Source: Elgaria multicarinata webbii
Taxonomy: Eukaryota; Chordata; Lepidosauria; Squamata; Anguidae
Reading direction: 5' to 3'
DNA: 64,000 bases
Assembly (NCBI RefSeq): GCF_023053635.1
Contig: NC_086182.1
Location: forward strand, 32,473,501 to 32,537,500
In this document: piece after piece, positions 31,165-40,804 of the stretch
Layout: the number at the start of each line of letters is the position of its first letter
How positions within the stretch are numbered: position 1 is the first letter of the stretch
Made by a program: the position numbers and the translations under genes
Notes under the pieces: model-generated
What the model was told of the DNA's origin: nothing
The model's database searches: none
Seen by the model: only the letters and a program-made list of their open reading frames with translations

Positions 31165-31290
31165 AGAGGGACCTTCCAGTCCATGCCCAGACCATCCATC
31201 TCAGTGTCACCTTCCAATGCGCTGGACTACAAATCCTGTCATCCTGTCAGTGTGAGTTGTAGTCTCTAACCCACGTGGAGGACTGGATGG
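31165..31290. repeat. palindromic MITE (ACTACAACTCC family), old copy
   Basis: GCTGGACTACAAATCCTGTC and GTGTGAGTTGTAGTCTCTAA face each other. Diverged. Confidence 0.45.
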
Positions 31291-31307
31291 GAAAGACTGA
31301 TCTACCC

Positions 31308-31616
31308 AATCGAGGATAATGTCCCAAGCAGCAGTTTCTGCAGCTGAAACTCTCCCCACGGCCTGAGTTCGATCCCAGTGGAAGCTGGTTTCAGGCAGCC
31401 GGCTCGGGTCAACTCAGCCTTCCATCCTCCCGAGGTCAGTAAAATGAGTACCCACTTAGCTGGGGGAAAGGTAATAACAGCCGGGGAAGGCAACGGCAAA
31501 CCACCCCGCTATAAGGCCTGCCAAGAAAACGGCAGCAAAAGCTGGTGTCCCTCCAAGAGTCAGCAATGACTCAGTGCTTGCACGAGAGGTTCCTTTCCTT
31601 TCCTTCCTTTCCTTAG
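31308..31616 (+). repeat. Sauria-type SINE
   Basis: B box GAGTTCGATCCCAGTGGAAG, body TCAACTCAGCCTTCCATCCT, AAAATGAGTACCCA and GGCAACGGCAAACCACCCC, and a BovB-derived tail AGAGTCAGCAATGACTCAGT with GTGCTTGCACGAGAGG and (TTTCC)n. This SINE family is restricted to squamates. Confidence 0.88.
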
Positions 31617-31782
31617 GAAACATCTGTAAAAGCAGGTATCAAAAGGGCTTCAGGAACTACAGGTAAAGAAGTACTGCTTGGAGCACAAGCAACTGTGAGC
31701 AATGTATGATCCTGGAGTTGTGTCGCAGTAATATCTGCAGGACTGCAAAGGTTCCTGGGCTATGCCTCTTCATTGCCCCCCT

Positions 31783-32108
31783 TGTAGCTCAGTAGTACAG
31801 ACTCTGCTTTGCTTGCAGAAGGTCCTAGGTTCAATCCTCGGCATCTCCACAGGAAAAACTGCTGCCTGAAACCCTGGAGCACTGCTGCTGCCATTCAGTG
31901 TTGACAACACTGGGCTTCGATGGAAACATGGGCCACAGCTAGACCTAAGGTTTCTCCTGGGATCATCCAGGGTTCGCCCCTGCCTGAGCACTGGATCCCC
32001 TGTGTGTCACCTAGATGAACAGGTTTGACCCCTGGACGATCCAGGGATAAACCTTAGGTCTAGCTATGGCCATGGTGTTACTCAATATAAGGCAACTTCC
32101 TTTGTTGA
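31783..32108 (+). repeat. tRNA-derived SINE, split by MITE
   Basis: TTGTAGCTCAGTAGTACAGA (A box), AGGTTCAATCCTCGGCATCT (B box), and the tail CAATATAAGGCAACTTCCTT after the MITE at 31931-32071. Confidence 0.82.
31931..32071. mobile_element. MITE family 3, short form
   Basis: GGCCACAGCTAGACCTAAGG to CCTTAGGTCTAGCTATGGCC with a 3-bp duplication ATG (31928-31930, 32072-32074). Same length (141 bp) as the copy at 24771. Confidence 0.85.
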
Positions 32109-32958
32109 GCTAGGTGTGAGTTTTTAACTTTAATGCGGGCATGGGAGGATGCTCTGAACCAAAGGAGAGATGCTTAAGCAATTCCATCTCAGCCATCTGC
32201 CTGCTAGACGATTGCGCCTCCCGGTTGCTTTTCTCTTGCCTTCGGCTTAGTAGCTCCAGGAACTCTCCACCTTATCACATACCTCCCCTGCCCCCAAACG
32301 ATTATTTTCAGATTTTTAACATTCAGTACACTCTGCCAACATTTCAAGATGCGTGTGCACGCATGTGGCTACAACCTTTTGAAAAGATTAATACGTGCAA
32401 GTTTTGACCCTCCTTCCTGCAACCAAACTCAAGCTTTGAAAAGCAGGAGCCGTAGAAAGGCTGTTCTTACAAATCCCTGTTGAATGTGGAGGGGGGGTGG
32501 GGCTGTGGCTTTGGCCATCCAAAAGGGTCCCAAACCATTCATCTTTTCTTAACATCATTCATTCAATCAAGCATTTTGTCCCCTCTGCCCCACACACCCA
32601 CAATTCTTCCTTTATCTTTCCGGAGCCACTGCATGGCGCAATAACTCATCCATTAAAGAATGTACGTCTGCCACCAGCTACTGATAATTCTGCAGATTCT
32701 CTGTCTACATTGATAGAATCACCTGCAAACTGTGGATTTATCTCTGCAAAATCTCTGGAACGTCCATCCAATCACCTCCCTCAAGGAGAAGGCAACCTTT
32801 TCTTTTGCCTTTTTCTCCAGTAGAAGAATTTGAATAATTTCTAAACCAGCAGCAGCTGGTCCTCCTTATTTGCTCCAGATTCTTTGAGGAGAGAGCCACA
32901 GTTTCCCACATATCATCCATATCATCTATAGTAAGGGAGGCAGCGGTGGTGCAAATGT
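32109..32958. other. no feature recognised
   Basis: Unique-looking AT-rich sequence; short open frames without similarity. Confidence 0.45.
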
Positions 32959-34309
32959 GAACAAAAGGAACCCCAAAGGCGACCACCGTAGAAACAAAAT
33001 AAACCCAATGAATTAAATCGTCATTCAAAAATTATACACACTTATTTATACTAGAATAACTATTTACAATCCAATACTAATACAAGTCTACAACAATCAA
33101 CTATCACATCAGTGTAGCATTTCATTACCTATCAATAGCATTCAATTGTACTTAACAATCATTTCAAACCAGATTTAAACAGTCATTGCATGAAAATCCG
33201 ACCCATAGACATCAAACACTTTCATCTAATCACATCAACAGTATATTAAGACCAAATTTAGTCAACAAGGTTCATGTTATTCCTTGTTTCGAAGTATCTT
33301 CTTCAAAAACGTCGGTCTTAGTACTCTGTAAAAAAATAATTCCAAAGTAAACACATTTAATTAGAATTACTCCGCAGTAACAACTCTCATTTACTTCTTA
33401 TTCTTTTGGAATAAGCAATTCAATAAAGCAATTCACGGTGTTCTTATCTTGTGAACCAGCCAAAAGAATAAGAAATAAATGAGAGTTGTTACTGCGGAGT
33501 AACTCTAATTCAATGTGTTTACTTTGGAATTGTTATTTTTCACAGAGTACTAAGACCGACGTTTTTGAAGAAGATACTTCGAAACAAGGAATAACATGAA
33601 CCTTGTTGACTAAATTTGGTCTTAATATACTGTTCATGTGATTAGATGAAAGTGTTTGATATCTGTGGGTCGGATTTTCATGCAATGATTGTTTAAATTT
33701 GGTTTGAAATGATTGTTAAGTACAATTGAATGCTACTGATATGTAATGAAATGCTACACTGATGTGATAGTTGATTGTTGTAGACTTGTATTAGTATTGG
33801 ATTGTAAATAGTTTTTTGTTGTTTATTTGTTCAGTCGCTTCTGACTCTTCGTGAGTTCATGGACCAGCCCACGCCAGAGCTTTCTGTCGGCTGTCGCCAC
33901 CCCTAGCTCCCCCAAGGTCAAGTCTGTCACCTCCAGAATATCATCCATCCATCTTGCCCTCCGTTGGCCCCTCTTCCTTTTGCCTTCCACTTTCCCTAGC
34001 ATCAGCCTCTTCTCTAGGGTATCCTGTCTTCTCATTATGTGGCCAAAGTACTTCAATTTTGCCTTTAATACCATTCCCTCAAGTGAGCAGTCTGGCTTTA
34101 TTTCCTGGAGTATGGACTGGTTTGGTCTTCTTGCAGTCCAAGGCACTCTCAGCATTTTCCTCCAACACCACAGTTTAAAAGCATCTCTCTTCCTTCGCTC
34201 AGCCTTCCTTATGGTCCAGCTCTCAAGTGTGTATAATTTTTGAAAGACGGTTTAATTTATTGGGTTTATTTTGTTTCTACGGTGGTCGCCTTCTGGGTTC
34301 CTTTTGTTC
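32959..34309. mobile_element. large palindrome with ~460-bp arms, split by BovB
   Basis: Left arm 32959-33419 and right arm 33460-34309 are inverted copies separated by a 40-bp spacer. Examples: ACAAAAGGAACCCCAAAGGC faces GGGTTCCTTTTGTT, and AAAACGTCGGTCTTAGTACT faces AGTACTAAGACCGACGTTTT. By eye the arms differ at roughly one base in twenty. The right arm contains a BovB (33814-34226). No terminal repeat class or target duplication could be assigned. Confidence 0.85.
33814..34226 (-). mobile_element. BovB (RTE) LINE 3' fragment
   Basis: The reverse strand encodes RTE C-terminus (MVLKAKLKYFGHIMRRQDTL, RRARWMDDILEVTDLTLGEL) and ends in an ACAACA-type tail. 5'-truncated. Very similar to 47432-47898. 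Confidence 0.9.
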
Positions 34310-34637
34310 CCTATGTGCATTCATCATAAATTGTGCAAAGATGTGTACATTGCTACAAATGGTAGGGGTTCAAGCCAGCCTTTCCTGATTTTTTATTATT
34401 ATAATCTCTCTTTTCACCCTCATGGCAGTTTTTCTAGATGGCCAAGTCATGCTGTCTTTTACTGATTCAGGAATTTTCCAACAATTGAGCATGTTTTAAT
34501 TATGACCACTCTCTGGAGGTTGGTGTGGATGTATTTTAAGAAGGCCAGTTTCTGAAGGTTTTCTGTATAGCTTTTTTAATATAATGCTGGTGACTGATGT
34601 GACTAACGGAATACTTGTGGCTTTTTCCTGTTGCCAT
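34310..34637. other. no feature recognised
   Basis: AT-rich; possibly an old transposon. No coding signal. Confidence 0.4.
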
Positions 34638-34639
34638 AG

Positions 34640-34696
<57 letters not shown>

Positions 34697-34835
34697 TTCA
34701 ATTTATACCCCACCTATATACAGAATACTTGAGGCGACATACGACGTTAAAACAATTTAAACAAGATAAAAAACAACTAATAAAATATCATAGGTAGCAT
34801 AAAAATGTTTAAAAGAACTTAAAAAGATAAAAGAT
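34638..34835 (-). repeat. (ATT)n plus LINE 3' tail, reverse
   Basis: About 19 ATT units (34640-34696), then AATTTATACCCCACCTATAT and ACAATTTAAACAAGATAAAA: reverse-strand LINE tail. Confidence 0.7.
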
Positions 34836-34879
34836 AATCTGGTTTTGGACTACAGTTCCTAGGATAGGGTTCTTTTAGA

Positions 34880-34952
34880 GTTCTGGCTGGTTCTGACTGA
34901 AACCCAGAATGGATTCACAGCCCCACTGAAATCAGAGTCACCAGCCTCCACT
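34880..34952. repeat. half of CAGTGGAGGCTG foldback
   Basis: GGTTCTGACTGAAACCCAGA and AGAGTCACCAGCCTCCACTG match the right arm of 16128-16255. Confidence 0.6.
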
Positions 34953-36000
34953 GCTTCTAAAGTCTCTTTCATGGGAATCACCAAGGACGAAATGCCACTT
35001 CCTGCACGCACATCCCAGACACACACAGCTGGCACACCAGATGTGCCACAAAGGATACACATTAGTGGTGGAATGGCTGGCCTACAAGCTGCCTGCCATC
35101 GAACTGTTAGGAGTTTATGGCTGCATCATGCCACCTGATTGCAGGTACACAGAAACAAAACGCTAATGCAGATTCGTCCCATTCCCATCTGTTTGGAACA
35201 GCAGATGGGAAATGAGCCTGGTTCTCTGGGCCTTGAAGTCATGACTTGTGTTGCAGGAGGAACTGTAACCAGGGAAGTGCAATTTACAAGGAGCAGGAAG
35301 GACAGTTCAACCTCACTCTTTTTCAGACCACGAGTGGTGTCATGGCAAGAGAACTCAGGGTCAAAGTCCCAGGACCTTTTGATTAGCAGTGACGCTGATG
35401 TCATCTGCCATCCCCTGTTCCATTTGAGCATAGCAGCATCCATCACAATAGCTGGGGAGGAAGGGAACTTTCCCCAGCAACAATATATTGTTCCGTATTG
35501 CGGTACACAGGATTTGGGGATCTCTTGGTCTGGAATGGGTAATTAAGACTCATCAGCTCTTTGTCAAAGACTGACTCCTGATGAAGATGAGAACTGTGAG
35601 GTCAAACAACCAGATATAACACTATCTGCAAAACTAGGACTATCTCCCTATGTGGATTCTAATACACAAATAAAGACATAAAGAGGTCCTGGCTTTTCCT
35701 GGACTACAGCCAGGTTGGCTATAGCTGTCAAATGGAAGTCAGCAAATGAACTTTCTCTTACCATATCGAAACCTTGCGCTAATGGAGAAACTGATGAAAC
35801 ATCTTCAGGTACAAAGAGGCCAAGAGGAAAGTGAACCTGTTATAGAATATGGCCCCCGACAACCTCCTGAGAGTCTATGGCGTGATCTGCTAGGATGATG
35901 AGGGATAACTTTGTCAGACAACCCAATAAAGATCCTGAGTGATCAGAAAGACTGTAAAGAAATTTTGTGAGTGACCTCAAGTGAGAGGGACGTTTCTGCA
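34953..36000. other. mostly unrecognised; repeat shared with 56520-56700
   Basis: 35390-35540 and 56520-56700 share TGATGTCATCTGC and the GCAGCTGGGAGGAG/AGCTGGGGAGGAA region, then a TTTCCCCAGCAACAAT/TTTCCCCAACAGCAAT block. A 135-codon open frame spanning it is not conserved. No gene seen. Confidence 0.4.
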
Positions 36001-36732
36001 ATGGCCCCGCACCTTTGGAACGAGCTCCCACTGGAGGTCCTCCACGTGCCGTCATTGCAGTCTTTCAAGAAAGCCTTGAAAACATTATTCTACCATGGCC
36101 TTCTCGTGATATGACCACTGTAGTTGCTGTTTTTGTCATTGTTGCTGCTGCTGGTTTTATTACTTTTATTGCTATTTTCTTGTGTTTGTTTTTATTGCTT
36201 TTAATATTTTAACTGTTCAGAGGAGGGCAACCAGGATGATCAGGGGTCTGGAAACAAAGCCCTATGATGAGAGACTGAAAGAACTGGGCCTGTTTAGCCT
36301 GGAGAAGAGAAGATTGAGGGGAGACATGATAGCACTCTTCAAAGACTTAAAAGGTTGTCACACAGAGGAGGGCCAGGATCTCCTCTCGATCCTCCCAGAG
36401 TGCAGGACATGGAATAACGGGCTCAAGTGACAGGAAGCCAGATTCCAGCTGGACATCAGGAAAAACTTCCTGACTGTTAGAGCAGTACGACAATGGAATC
36501 AGTTGCCTGGTGAGGTTGTGGGCTCTCCCACACTAGAGGCCTTCAAGAGGCAGCTGGACAACCATCTGTCAGGGATGCTTTAGGGTGGATTCCTGCATTG
36601 AGCAGGGGGTTGGACTCGATGGCCTTGTACGCCCCTTCCAACTCTGCTATTCTATGATTTTATGTTTTTATGTTATTTATTGTTGCATGCCACCTTGGGA
36701 GGGCTTCTGACCTGAAAGGTGGCTAAGAAACG
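36001..36732 (+). mobile_element. L2-like LINE 3' fragment, split by CR1
   Basis: 36001-36205 encodes an 'APHLWNELPLEV' remnant and 3' UTR. The tail resumes after the CR1 at about 36670 with GCCACCTTGGGAGGGCTTCT and GGTGGCTAAGAAACGTGATA. Confidence 0.7.
36206..36668 (+). mobile_element. CR1 LINE 3' end
   Basis: Sense-strand RT C-terminus ([20 protein letters not shown]) and tail GGTTGGACTCGATGGCCTTG to ATTCTATGATTTTATG. Inserted in the L2-like element. Confidence 0.88.
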
Positions 36733-36733
36733 T

Positions 36734-36781
<48 letters not shown>
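36733..36781. repeat. (GATA)n microsatellite
   Basis: About 12 GATA units after the LINE tail. Confidence 0.95.
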
Positions 36782-37259
36782 TTGACTGCTACTGTTTCAT
36801 TGCTACTTGGAAAAATCAACTCAGCTTTTTTGAGCATTCAACAGGAATGCTCGAAAAGCCGGATTAAGGGAGGAAGCCAGAAGGGGCACACCTATCCTGA
36901 ACGACTCCTGCACCTCCGTCATCTGCCCTCTCGTAAATGTGTTTTCCCACTGCTTCTCCCACCTTTTCTCTTACTACAGAAAAGCTGAGGAAGGGGAGGG
37001 GGGCTGCACATTGCCTTCTACTGAGTAGTGCCAAGAGCTCTCCGCATCTGGAAGCACACGTAATGGATTGGAAACAGTAGCATTTAAAAACTATTATTAG
37101 GACATTTAAAAACTGGAAATGTCTTCAAATGCCCAGCAGGAGTCACTGTATCCTCCATTTATTGGCTGATACATATTTTCCCCCAAAGCCAAACTAAATG
37201 TTAACAGATACAAGCAGGTAATGGAAGGCACCTCCCTTTTTTTTGTATAGGGGTACAGC
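36782..37259. other. no feature recognised
   Basis: May contain a diverged U2-like piece (ACAGAAAAGCTGAGGAAGGG). Nothing else identified. Confidence 0.4.
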
Positions 37260-37580
37260 TAGGGTGACCTTATGAAAAGGAGGACAGGGCTCCTGTATCT
37301 TTTAACAGTTGTATTGAAAAGGGAATTTCAGCAGGGGGCATTTCTATATATGGAGAACCTGGTGAAATTTCCTCTTCATCACAACAGTTAAAGCTGCAGG
37401 TGCCCTGCCCTCTTTTAAATCTGGTCACTCTAGTATAGCTCCTGCAGCTTTAACTGTTGTGATGAAGAGGGAATTTCACCAGGTTCTCCATATATACAAA
37501 TGACATCTGCTGAAATTTCCTTTTCGATGCAAATGTTAAAGATTCAGGAGCCCTGTCCTCCTTTTTATATGGTCACCCTA
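37260..37580. mobile_element. hAT-like foldback MITE, family 1, copy C
   Basis: TAGGGTGACCTTATGAAAAG to ATGGTCACCCTA; perfect 8-bp duplication GGTACAGC (37252-37259, 37581-37588). Fully palindromic like copies A and B. Confidence 0.88.
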
Positions 37581-37749
37581 GGTACAGCTTCAGAAGGGAG
37601 CAATGAGAAGTGCCCTGCCTCCTTTGTTGTCTCCTGGCCACCCTGTCCCATGAAATCTGTTCCAGATGCATGTTCACATGGAGATCTAGAAGTCTGAATT
37701 ACAACCCATCAGGAATTTGAGGCTGGGATGTGGCTTCCTGGTTTTAGGT

Positions 37750-38420
37750 ATAGTGAATGACCATGAAAGGTCTGGAAACCAAGTCCTATGATGGATGGTT
37801 GAAAGTTTAGTAGCCACAGAGGCCCTTAAACTTCTAAAGGTCAATCAAGCAGAAGATGGAGCAGGGTGGTTCTCTGTTGCTCCAGAAGGCAGGACATGAA
37901 CCAATGGGTGGAAATGGCAGGGGAGCAGATTTGGACTAAAGTTTAGGAGAAACTGAATAACAGTCAGAGCTGTTTAATCCTGGAAGAGACTGCTTCAGGA
38001 AGTGGTGGATTCTCCCTTGCTGGATGTAACTCAGCAGAGATGGGATGGCCATCTGTCAGGTATCATTGAATCATAGAATAGTAGAGCTGGAAGGGGCCTC
38101 TAAGGCCATCGAGTCCAATCCTCTGCTCAATGCAGGATTCCACCTTAAAGCATCCCTGACAGATGGCTGTCCAATTGCCTCTTTAAGGACACTAGTGTGG
38201 GAGAGCCCACAACCTCCACAGGTAACTGGTTCCATTGTCGTACTGCTCCAACAGTCAGGAAGTTTTTCCTGATGTCCAGCCGGAATCTGGCTTCCTGTAA
38301 CTTGAGCCCGTTATTCTGCGTCCTGCACTCTGGAATGATGTACATTCCTGCACAGAGCAGGGAATTAAGCTAGCTCCCTTCCAAGGTCCCGTCCAACGCA
38401 AACGTTCTGTGATTCTATGT
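37750..38420 (+). repeat. old CR1-like LINE, split by younger CR1
   Basis: GGTCTGGAAACCAAGTCCTA and TTAGGAGAAACTGAATAACA are CR1-like; after the insertion the tail reads AACGTTCTGTGATTCTATG. Confidence 0.65.
38064..38340 (-). mobile_element. CR1 LINE 3' fragment
   Basis: TGAATCATAGAATAGTAGAG to CTGCACTCTGGAATGATGTA. Reverse orientation inside the older + strand CR1. Confidence 0.85.
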
Positions 38421-39115
38421 GGACAAGCTCAGTTGGAAGATGTCTTGAACTCTCCATGATTACAGCGTGAGAATGAAAGGAATAAAAACACATTTGCAGT
38501 AGATTGTCTGACGTTTGTTTAATGGAATCTTAAAACACACACACAAGATGACAGAACGGCAGAAGAAATGCTATGATGTGACTTAAAGTGTTGTTCGCAC
38601 CCTAAAATGAACCCCATAGAAAACACCAGATGAAGGCAAAGGTTGAGTTAGGTAGTCATAGGTTTGCGGAGGTAATATACTTGTGTATCTGTTCTGAGCA
38701 CAAGCCATGCTGTATTTACAGGAGATATGAAGTAGGCCAGATATCTTGTATGCAAGCTTTCATGTTTCACAGAATGCTTCACCCAACAGATTGGGAAGGG
38801 ACAAAACATTTAGGTATATACAGCATGCTAGGTTGCAAGCGAGGATAAAACATGAGGATAACCCAGATATCAGGGTTGTGGAAGCTCTTTCAGCTCAAAG
38901 GCCAAATTCCATTTCATAGACAGTCTGGGCGGGGTGGGTGGGGGAGCATGTTCCAGTGGTGAGGGGGCGGGGGTGGCAAAGAAAAGAGGCCTAAATGCCA
39001 AAAATGACAGTATATTTTAGTTTAAAGTAACTAAGTCGTAGGAAAGGAAGGCATTTCAACATTTTAGAATGGAAGGAAACTTGCATGAAAGCCGGGTCGG
39101 CCTGGCTGCCTGGTG
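38421..39115. other. no feature recognised
   Basis: Intergenic sequence without recognised repeats or genes. Confidence 0.45.
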
Positions 39116-39390
39116 GGGGATTCCACACGTCGTACTGAGGGTGCTTCCATGCACCCCCAGTGCGCCCCCAAAGCGATCGTGTAGCTTGCCTGTTTGAAGA
39201 GACGAGGAAGAGACGTCCTTGCCGACGCCACCCACCTACCTCCGACCCGGCCGGCGAGGAGAGCTCGGCGGAAGAAGGCGGGGTGGAGAGGACGCCTCTT
39301 CCTCTCTCTTCCCAGGCAAGCTACACGATTGCTTTGGAGGCGCACTGGGGGCGCATGGAAGCGCCCTCAGTACGACGTGTAGAATCCCCA
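39116..39390. mobile_element. GC-rich foldback, family 4, copy 3
   Basis: GGGGATTCCACACGTCGTAC to GTACGACGTGTAGAATCCCC; the arms share AAGCGATCGTGTAGCTTGCC. Closely related to 20417-20758. 1.06 kb beyond the POU2AF3 stop codon. Confidence 0.78.
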
Positions 39391-39875
39391 CAGGAGGGCT
39401 TGTATTATGACTCCCAGCCTCAGATTCTGCTTTTCTGTTCTATATATTATAGGCTGCATGAATGCCATGTTTCCATTCAAGCACAAAAATATTGCAGAAC
39501 ATGCTGTTGTTGGGTGCAAATTTTACTATCCTGGAAGTCTCGGCTTTATTTATTTTGAAAAGACTTTTCTAGTCCTTATTAATGCAAGTTTATGGGCACC
39601 GCTCAATAAAACTGCAAAAGCCAGAGGGGCTGCTGAATTTGATACCTGGGAGTCATGGAATGGGGCTTCAGTCCCGGGCATCGCCCTTTGATTCTCCTCA
39701 AAACCAGCAGCAGAATAAATTATGCAAACTAGGAGACATCATGCAGATTTGCATAAATTGAACAGGTTGCAGGATTCAGCTTCTCTCGGCACAGAATTTG
39801 GATTCCCTGGTTTGGGGGTGGGGGAGGGGAGGTTTTGGTTTTAGCACAACGCATGGTCTAAAAATGTCACCCCGG
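39391..39875 (-). other. POU2AF3 3' flank, possible 3' UTR
   Basis: Unique AT-rich sequence. On the - strand an AATAAA lies at 39545-39550 (TTTATT on +), so the transcript could extend this far. An octamer ATTTGCAT is at 39747-39754. Confidence 0.35.
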
Positions 39876-40255
39876 GCGGATCTACACAGCGCACTGAAGG
39901 CACTTGCATGCACCTGCAGTGCGCCCGAAAGCGACTGTGTAGATCCTGCCCTAAGAGGAAGAGGAAGAGGCGGAGGAGGAGGCTGGGGAATCCGGCCGCG
40001 TCCTTGCCGCCGCCGCGGCCACCTCCCCGCCAGCCTCCTGCTGCCGGTGAAAGAGCTGCTCGGCGGAAGAAGCTCTCCGACCCGGGTTGCTCTTTCGCCG
40101 GCAGCAGTAGGCCGGCGGGGAGGTGGGCAGCAGCAAGGACACGGCCGGATTCCCCAGCCTCCTCCTCCTCCGCCTCTTCCAGCAGGATCTACACAGTCGC
40201 TTTTGGGGCGCACTGCAGGCACATGCAAGCGCCTTCAGTGCGCTGTGTAGATCCC
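39876..40255. mobile_element. GC-rich foldback, family 4, copy 4
   Basis: GGATCTACACAGCGCACTGA to TCAGTGCGCTGTGTAGATCC. An inner pair GCGACTGTGTAGATCCTGC and GCAGGATCTACACAGTCGC makes it a nested palindrome with a CCGCCGCC-rich core. Starts 192 bp after the POU2AF3 stop codon. Confidence 0.8.
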
Positions 40256-40447
40256 CTCCCCCTTTCTGTTCTGCCCCACGAAGAATTCAGTGAAGCCCGA
40301 AAGCTTGCATCCTCCAACTCCCAACCTGGGTCGGCTTGCTACAAGATTTGAATTTGCTGACTTAGCATCCCATGCCTTTTGGAACCCAGTTGGCAACCAC
40401 AGTCTACTGATCCCCTGTGTCTACATCAGCGGACTGATGCTTCCCCG

Positions 40448-40804
40448 TTAACTGTAGCACGTGTCCCAGCTCCTGTCCCTCCGGAAGAAGTCATCTGCCA
40501 TGGAGACAGAAGGGGCGTAGTCTTTGCAGTCCACGGTTGCATAGGGGAAATATTCCTGTACTCTGAAAGTGTCCAAGTGCTGAGAACCGCAGGACGTGCA
40601 GCAGCATGTGGACGGGGCAGGGTTGTACTGTACATGGGTGTGTTGCTGGTAGGGGCTTCCTTCCGACGGTGGGTACATGCAGCTCTTGGCCTCCAGAGGA
40701 GAAGGGGAGCTGTAACTGAGTGGTGCAAAAGGAAGCAGCTGTGGCGGGGAGTAGCTGTAATCGAATGAGCTGGAGGGATCAGAAGAATCCGGGGATACAG
40801 GACC
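40448..40804 (-). CDS. POU2AF3: POU2AF3 exon 5, stop codon
   Basis: Acceptor TCTCCCTTCTCCCAG, phase 0, 118 codons then TAA. Contains DSSDPSSSFDYSYSPPQL, a Tyr/Pro/Ser-rich activation segment, CCCTSCGSQHLDTF, and the C-terminal SMADDFFRRDRSWDTCYS. Confidence 0.95.
   Translation of the reverse strand, partial: GPVSPDSSDPSSSFDYSYSPPQLLPFAPLSYSSPSPLEAKSCMYPPSEGSPYQQHTHVQYNPAPSTCCCTSCGSQHLDTFRVQEYFPYATVDCKDYAPSVSMADDFFRRDRSWDTCYS

Noticed and set aside
35139-35546. 135-codon open frame, + strand
   Set aside because: Part of it is a repeat shared with 56520-56700, and nothing is recognisable as protein.
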